Assembly: GCA_900549535.1 (NCBI GenBank)
Contig: UROR01000087.1
Coordinates: forward strand, 1 to 8,623
Direction of reading: 5' to 3'
From: an uncultured Collinsella sp.
Lineage (GTDB): Bacteria; Actinomycetota; Coriobacteriia; Coriobacteriales; Coriobacteriaceae
Length of the DNA stretch: 8,623 bases
This document shows, piece by piece, positions 5,698 through 8,623 of the stretch. The notes below the pieces were generated by a model. It searched no databases, was not told the origin of the DNA, and worked only from the letters and a program-made list of their open reading frames with translations. Every line of letters starts with the position of its first letter. The first letter of the stretch is position 1. The translations under genes and the position numbers were made by a program.

Positions 5698-6564
5698 ATG
5701 AGCTGGGCACTTATCTCCGATTCAAGCTGCAACCTCCGCGATTGGCAACCGACCGCGCCCTATACCACCTTTGCATTTGCGCCCCTCAAAATTCGAGTGG
5801 GGGAGCGTGAATTCGTCGATGACCTTTCGCTCGATGTTCATGAGCTCAACTGCGCTGTTCAGGCGGAGACGAACGCTTCTTCGAGCGCTTGTCCCAGCGT
5901 AGGGGAGTGGGCCGAGCTCTTCAAATTGGCAGACAAGACCATCTGCATGCCGATCTCTGAGGGTGTGTCGGGCAGCTACAACGCGGCAGCCACTGCTCGC
6001 GATATGGTTCTTGCCGAGGAGCCCGACCGACAGATTCATCTAGTCAATTCACGCGCAGCTGGCGGCAAAATGGACCTCATTTTCTTGCTGTTCGACCGCT
6101 ATCTTGCAGACAATCCGAATGTCTCATTCGAGGATGCTTGCGCATACTTCGATAGCCTTGAACAGAACAGCAAAATCCTCTTCAGTTTGTGCAATTACGA
6201 AAACCTCGCCAAAGCCGGACGTATCCCTAAGGCAGCCGGCGTCATTGCCAACAAGCTCAATATCCGCATTTTGGGCACGGCGAGTGAGGCCGGTAAAATC
6301 GAACTCGTGGGGCACACGCGTGGCGAAAAGAAGATGCTCAACAAGATCATCGACACTATGGAATCCGAGGGCTTTACGGGCGGTGAGGTCATCATCGATC
6401 ACGTTGAGAACGAAGCTGGAGCCCAAGCGCTTACTGATCGCATTGTCGAACATTGGCCCGGCTCCAAGACCATCATCATGCCCTGCAACGGCCTGGATTC
6501 CTATTACGCCGAGATGCACGGCCTCATCATCGGCTATGGCATGGGCGTAGCTTCGGGCAAATAG
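5698..6564 (+). CDS. DegV family fatty-acid-binding protein
   Basis: This 288-residue protein of the DegV family binds a single fatty acid between its two domains. Related proteins (FakB) present fatty acids to the kinase FakA, but no fakA-like gene is in this window, so that role is inferred. Family motifs are I-S-D-S-S at 6-10, S-S-A-C-P-S at 62-67 (the usual T-S-Q-P-S position), I-S-E-G-V-S-G-S-Y at 86-94, N-S-R-A-A-G-G at 117-123, N-L-A-K-A-G-R-I-P at 169-177, H-T-R-G-E-K-K at 206-212, and the C-terminal G-Y-G-M-G. GAAAGGA lies 6 bases before the ATG. The gene has its own promoter with two dyads, follows the terminator at 5554, and is convergent with the DUF1836 regulator. It is probably monocistronic. 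Confidence 0.88.
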   Translation: MSWALISDSSCNLRDWQPTAPYTTFAFAPLKIRVGEREFVDDLSLDVHELNCAVQAETNASSSACPSVGEWAELFKLADKTICMPISEGVSGSYNAAATARDMVLAEEPDRQIHLVNSRAAGGKMDLIFLLFDRYLADNPNVSFEDACAYFDSLEQNSKILFSLCNYENLAKAGRIPKAAGVIANKLNIRILGTASEAGKIELVGHTRGEKKMLNKIIDTMESEGFTGGEVIIDHVENEAGAQALTDRIVEHWPGSKTIIMPCNGLDSYYAEMHGLIIGYGMGVASGK

Positions 6565-6569
6565 AGTCA

Positions 6570-6605
6570 GGTGGGACAAATTAATCAGTAGTTTTTTGTC
6601 CCACC
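6570..6605. terminator. Hairpin between convergent degV and DUF1836 genes
   Basis: An 11-bp perfect stem (GGTGGGACAAA and TTTGTCCCACC) with a 14-base loop begins 5 bp after the degV stop and ends 14 bp from the DUF1836 stop. The plus strand then reads ACCTTTAA, so the T-run is weak. It probably serves as a shared terminator for both genes. Confidence 0.65.
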
Positions 6606-6619
6606 ACCTTTAAGGTCAA

Positions 6620-7231
6620 TTAACTACTAAACCCGTTGAACTTAAGATAACTCATCAAGTAAGCCTTCGAAACGAAGGACGATACCGCACTGCGCACAAG
6701 CAACGACTCACGCGTTACCTGATGCGCCGTATCGGGAACCGGCGTTTGCTCGACAGAAAACGCCGAACGAATCGATGCCTCGAGCTGATCGACCACATAA
6801 TCAAAGGCCGTCGGGGCATCGTAGCTCAAACGCTGAATGTTAAAGAGCGCCTGCACCGCAGCAATAGGTAGCACCTGCTTAAAGATGCAGATAGCGATCA
6901 GGCGGGCAATCTGCTCGCGACCATACTGCTTTTTGACCGGAGCAGGCACCAGGCCGACCTTCACGTAGTTATTGATCATCGATGGCGTAATGACAGGCTG
7001 CTCAACGCAAATAGACAGCGGCTCCATCCACAGCGCAACATACTCAATGACCTGGTCGCGGTAGAGCGTCACATTGGGCAACTGGTCATAGCGCGGCAGA
7101 CTCAACGTATTGAGTTTGCGCACGATATCGGACTGAATAAATGCATCGGGCAACACAGTGGGCTGAATATCCTCAGGCTTAATGCTGACCGACGAATCGG
7201 ACATCGGGATAACGCGTTTGGCGTGGTTCAT
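6620..7231 (-). CDS. DUF1836 family MerR-like DNA-binding regulator
   Basis: This is a 203-residue protein with the DUF1836 layout. The N-terminus is L-P-R-Y-D-Q-L-P (45-52), followed by a MerR-like winged helix-turn-helix at about 80-130 containing I-T-P-S-M-I-N-N-Y-V-K-V-G-L-V-P and Y-G-R-E-Q-I-A-R-L-I. The C-terminal half is helical and has no recognised ligand motif. No signal peptide or membrane segment is seen, so it should be cytoplasmic. A strong GGAGG site lies 6 bases before the ATG at 7231; a second in-frame ATG at codon 10 lacks one. The promoter carries a near copy of the degV upstream dyad (7267-7294), so self-regulation and control of the convergent degV gene are likely but unproven. 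The family has no well-defined function that I know of. Confidence 0.82.
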   Translation of the reverse strand: MNHAKRVIPMSDSSVSIKPEDIQPTVLPDAFIQSDIVRKLNTLSLPRYDQLPNVTLYRDQVIEYVALWMEPLSICVEQPVITPSMINNYVKVGLVPAPVKKQYGREQIARLIAICIFKQVLPIAAVQALFNIQRLSYDAPTAFDYVVDQLEASIRSAFSVEQTPVPDTAHQVTRESLLVRSAVSSFVSKAYLMSYLKFNGFSS

Positions 7232-7255
7232 AGGGATCCTCCGTTCATTAGCTAT

Positions 7256-7294
7256 ATTGTATTCTAGGTTATCTAGTTTTGCATACTATATAGC
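7256..7294 (-). promoter_or_regulatory. DUF1836 promoter with operator shared with degV
   Basis: On the minus strand a TACAAT -10-like box lies at 7261-7256. Just upstream, 7267-7294 holds an imperfect dyad. Read on the plus strand it is GTTATCTAGT, seven bases, then ACTATATAGC, matching the degV dyad at 19 of 22 half-site positions with identical spacing. Its centre is about 22 bp from the -10, so it covers the -35 region and the spacer. Protein bound here would block polymerase or, in MerR fashion, remodel the promoter. Confidence 0.65.
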
Positions 7295-7302
7295 AGGAAA
7301 GT

Positions 7303-7350
7303 AAAAGTGGTTGGACAGCACATTGATGCACCGTCCAACCACTTTGTTTT
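7303..7350. terminator. Bidirectional-looking terminator downstream of trxB
   Basis: A 13-bp perfect stem (arms 7304-7316 and 7333-7345) encloses a 16-base loop. On the minus strand it begins 41 bp after the trxB stop and is followed by TTTTACTTT when the last stem bases are included. On the plus strand it is followed by GTTTT. It separates trxB from the DUF1836 promoter and should end the trxB transcript. Confidence 0.8.
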
Positions 7351-7386
7351 AAAGATAGCAACCTTACATAAGATATATTATCGTAC

Positions 7387-8325
7387 TTATCCGTGGAGAA
7401 ATGCGTATGCTCTGGTTGCCGCTATGGCTCCATCAGAAACGGCGGTCACAACCTGACGTAAAAGCTTGGAACGGATGTCGCCAGCAGCGAATAGACCTGG
7501 CGTGCGTGTCGCCATGGATTCATCAGTCAGAATGCCGCCATCAGGCGCCAGATCGACTAAATGCTCAACAAGCTCGGTATGGGGTTGCGTGCCGGTAAAG
7601 ACAAAAATGCCAAACGAGCCAGGCTCAAATGACTCGGTATGAATTTCCCCGGATGCATTGTCCTTAAAGGTAATCGTCGTTGGCATGGCTTCGCCCGAGA
7701 GCTCCACAATACTAGTTTGGTACCTAACTGAAATATTATCTTTTGCAAGAACTTTTTGAACCACACCATCGGGGGCACGGAACTGATCGCGGCGCAAAAC
7801 GATGGTCACGCTGCTGGCGATTTCTGACAAGAACAGAGCTTCCTCGCATGCCGAATTGCCACCACCGATTACAAAGACCTGTTTGCCACGGAAGAACATG
7901 CCGTCACACGTCGCGCAATACGAAACGCCACGACCGCGATACGTATCCTCGCCAGCGAAACCTGCCGGACGCGGCGTGGCACCCATGCAAGCGATAACAC
8001 TCCTAGCCGTCGTATCACCAACATCGTGATGAACGGTAAACAATTTGGAGCCGGCATCGTAATCGACACCCGTCACCATGCTCCATTCAACCTGAGCCCC
8101 TAGGCCTTCTGCATGTTGTTGGAATCGCTCACCGAGTTCAGCGCCGCTCAGTAGCGGAATGCCCGGATAGTTCTCGACCTCATTGGTTGTGGCGATCTGT
8201 CCTCCCGACATGCCCTGCTCAATCACGGTCGTCGTTAGGTTGGCGCGCGCCGCGTAAATGGCTGCAGCATAGCCCGCAGGGCCGCCGCCGATAATAGCAA
8301 CATCGATCGGCTGATGGGTAGTCAT
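7387..8325 (-). CDS. trxB: Thioredoxin reductase
   Basis: This 312-residue FAD- and NADPH-dependent cytoplasmic flavoenzyme reduces thioredoxin. The FAD-binding G-G-G-P-A-G lies at 13-18, the redox-active C137-A-T-C140 is exact, and the NADPH loop G-G-G-N-S-A lies at 154-159. L-R-R-D-Q-F-R-A at 177-184 corresponds to the family's H-R-R-D-x-F-R-A phosphate-binding motif with His changed to Leu. The second FAD motif G-L-F-A-A-G-D-I is near 287-294, followed by R-Q-V-V-T-A. Length is normal. The ATG at 8325 is preceded by AGGAGGT at a 6-base spacing; an in-frame ATG at 8400 would add 25 unlikely residues across the divergent promoter region. No thioredoxin gene is adjacent in the window. The gene is divergent from the glycosyltransferase gene. 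Confidence 0.96.
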   Translation of the reverse strand: MTTHQPIDVAIIGGGPAGYAAAIYAARANLTTTVIEQGMSGGQIATTNEVENYPGIPLLSGAELGERFQQHAEGLGAQVEWSMVTGVDYDAGSKLFTVHHDVGDTTARSVIACMGATPRPAGFAGEDTYRGRGVSYCATCDGMFFRGKQVFVIGGGNSACEEALFLSEIASSVTIVLRRDQFRAPDGVVQKVLAKDNISVRYQTSIVELSGEAMPTTITFKDNASGEIHTESFEPGSFGIFVFTGTQPHTELVEHLVDLAPDGGILTDESMATRTPGLFAAGDIRSKLLRQVVTAVSDGAIAATRAYAFLHG

Positions 8326-8443
8326 GAAGAGACCTCCTGTCGAAAGATTGGCGTTCTTTGCGCTCGTACCCAAATTTACGTGAACGTGACACTCATGCAC
8401 TACAATGATAAATCCGTATTACAAAGCTGAAGGGGAGTTATCG
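8326..8443. promoter_or_regulatory. Divergent promoter region of trxB and the glycosyltransferase gene
   Basis: This 118-bp region must hold both promoters. For the plus strand, TACAAT at 8401-8406 is a plausible -10, giving a leader of about 30 nt, with only a poor -35. Directly at the -35 position is a perfect tandem of ACGTGA (8378-8389). No clear -10 stands out for trxB; TAAATT on the minus strand near 8377-8372 is a weak candidate. Confidence 0.4.
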
Positions 8444-8623
8444 ATGGACCAGGCGCAGACGAGTGACGACGCTCCCCTGCTCACGCACAGCACTCCCCAA
8501 TCGGAGCAAACCACGCTCCTGGCTCAGCAAAAACCTCTCGTGACCATCGTGCACGCCTCCGTTGGCTCGGGCCACAAGGCCGCCGCAAATGCGATAGCGC
8601 AGGCATTCGACCTCATCCGCGGC
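8444..8623 (+). CDS. MGDG-synthase/UgtP-like glycosyltransferase, 5' part
   Basis: The first 60 codons of a gene run off the right edge. After a polar, Gln/Ser/Thr-rich leader of about 30 residues comes L-V-T-I-V-H-A-S-V-G-S-G-H-K-A-A-A (32-48). This is the start of the MGDG-synthase N-terminal domain found in processive diacylglycerol glucosyltransferases and other GT28-type enzymes. Such enzymes move sugar from a UDP-sugar to diacylglycerol at the inner membrane face, making glycolipids. AGGGGAG lies 6 bases before the ATG. The substrate and full length cannot be seen, and the polar leader is longer than usual for UgtP. It is divergent from trxB. Confidence 0.75.
   Translation, partial: MDQAQTSDDAPLLTHSTPQSEQTTLLAQQKPLVTIVHASVGSGHKAAANAIAQAFDLIRG

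Overview
The window looks like chromosome of a Collinsella species, most probably Collinsella aerofaciens (Coriobacteriia, Actinomycetota, an anaerobic gut commensal). The strongest clue is the 263-residue short-chain dehydrogenase at the left end, whose sequence I recognise as the C. aerofaciens 7beta-hydroxysteroid dehydrogenase. The moderately GC-rich coding bias and an actinobacterial gene order (pgsA, GarA/OdhI-like FHA protein, FtsR-like MerR regulator) agree with this. No mobile element, CRISPR array, tRNA or rRNA gene is visible.

Layout. Positions 1-253 are very GC-rich and hold at most the start of an uncertain minus-strand ORF running off the left edge. The 7beta-HSDH gene (254-1045, minus) is followed upstream by a 665-bp region containing its likely promoter with two dyads, a probable frameshifted gene remnant on the minus strand, and the promoter of the next operon. 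From 1711 to 5529 five plus-strand genes are closely packed: a PgsA-type CDP-alcohol phosphatidyltransferase, a small FHA protein with a GarA/OdhI-like N-terminal phosphorylation motif, an FtsR-like MerR regulator, adenine phosphoribosyltransferase (apt), and a secreted coiled-coil NlpC/P60 cell-wall hydrolase. A strong intrinsic terminator (5554-5594) closes this block.

Next come a DegV-family lipid-binding protein (5698-6564, plus) and, convergent to it, a DUF1836 MerR-like regulator (6620-7231, minus), separated by a hairpin. A thioredoxin reductase (7387-8325, minus) and the first 60 codons of an MGDG-synthase/UgtP-like glycosyltransferase (8444 onward, plus) are divergently transcribed at the right end.

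How the genes fit together. The central block joins membrane phospholipid synthesis, phospho-signalling, cell-division control, purine salvage and peptidoglycan remodelling, in effect a growth and envelope cluster. The most novel signal is that a distinctive palindrome upstream of degV (14-bp arms, 7-bp spacer) recurs with the same spacing in front of the DUF1836 regulator. This suggests that the regulator controls itself and degV, giving a small lipid-linked regulatory circuit that I do not know to have been described.
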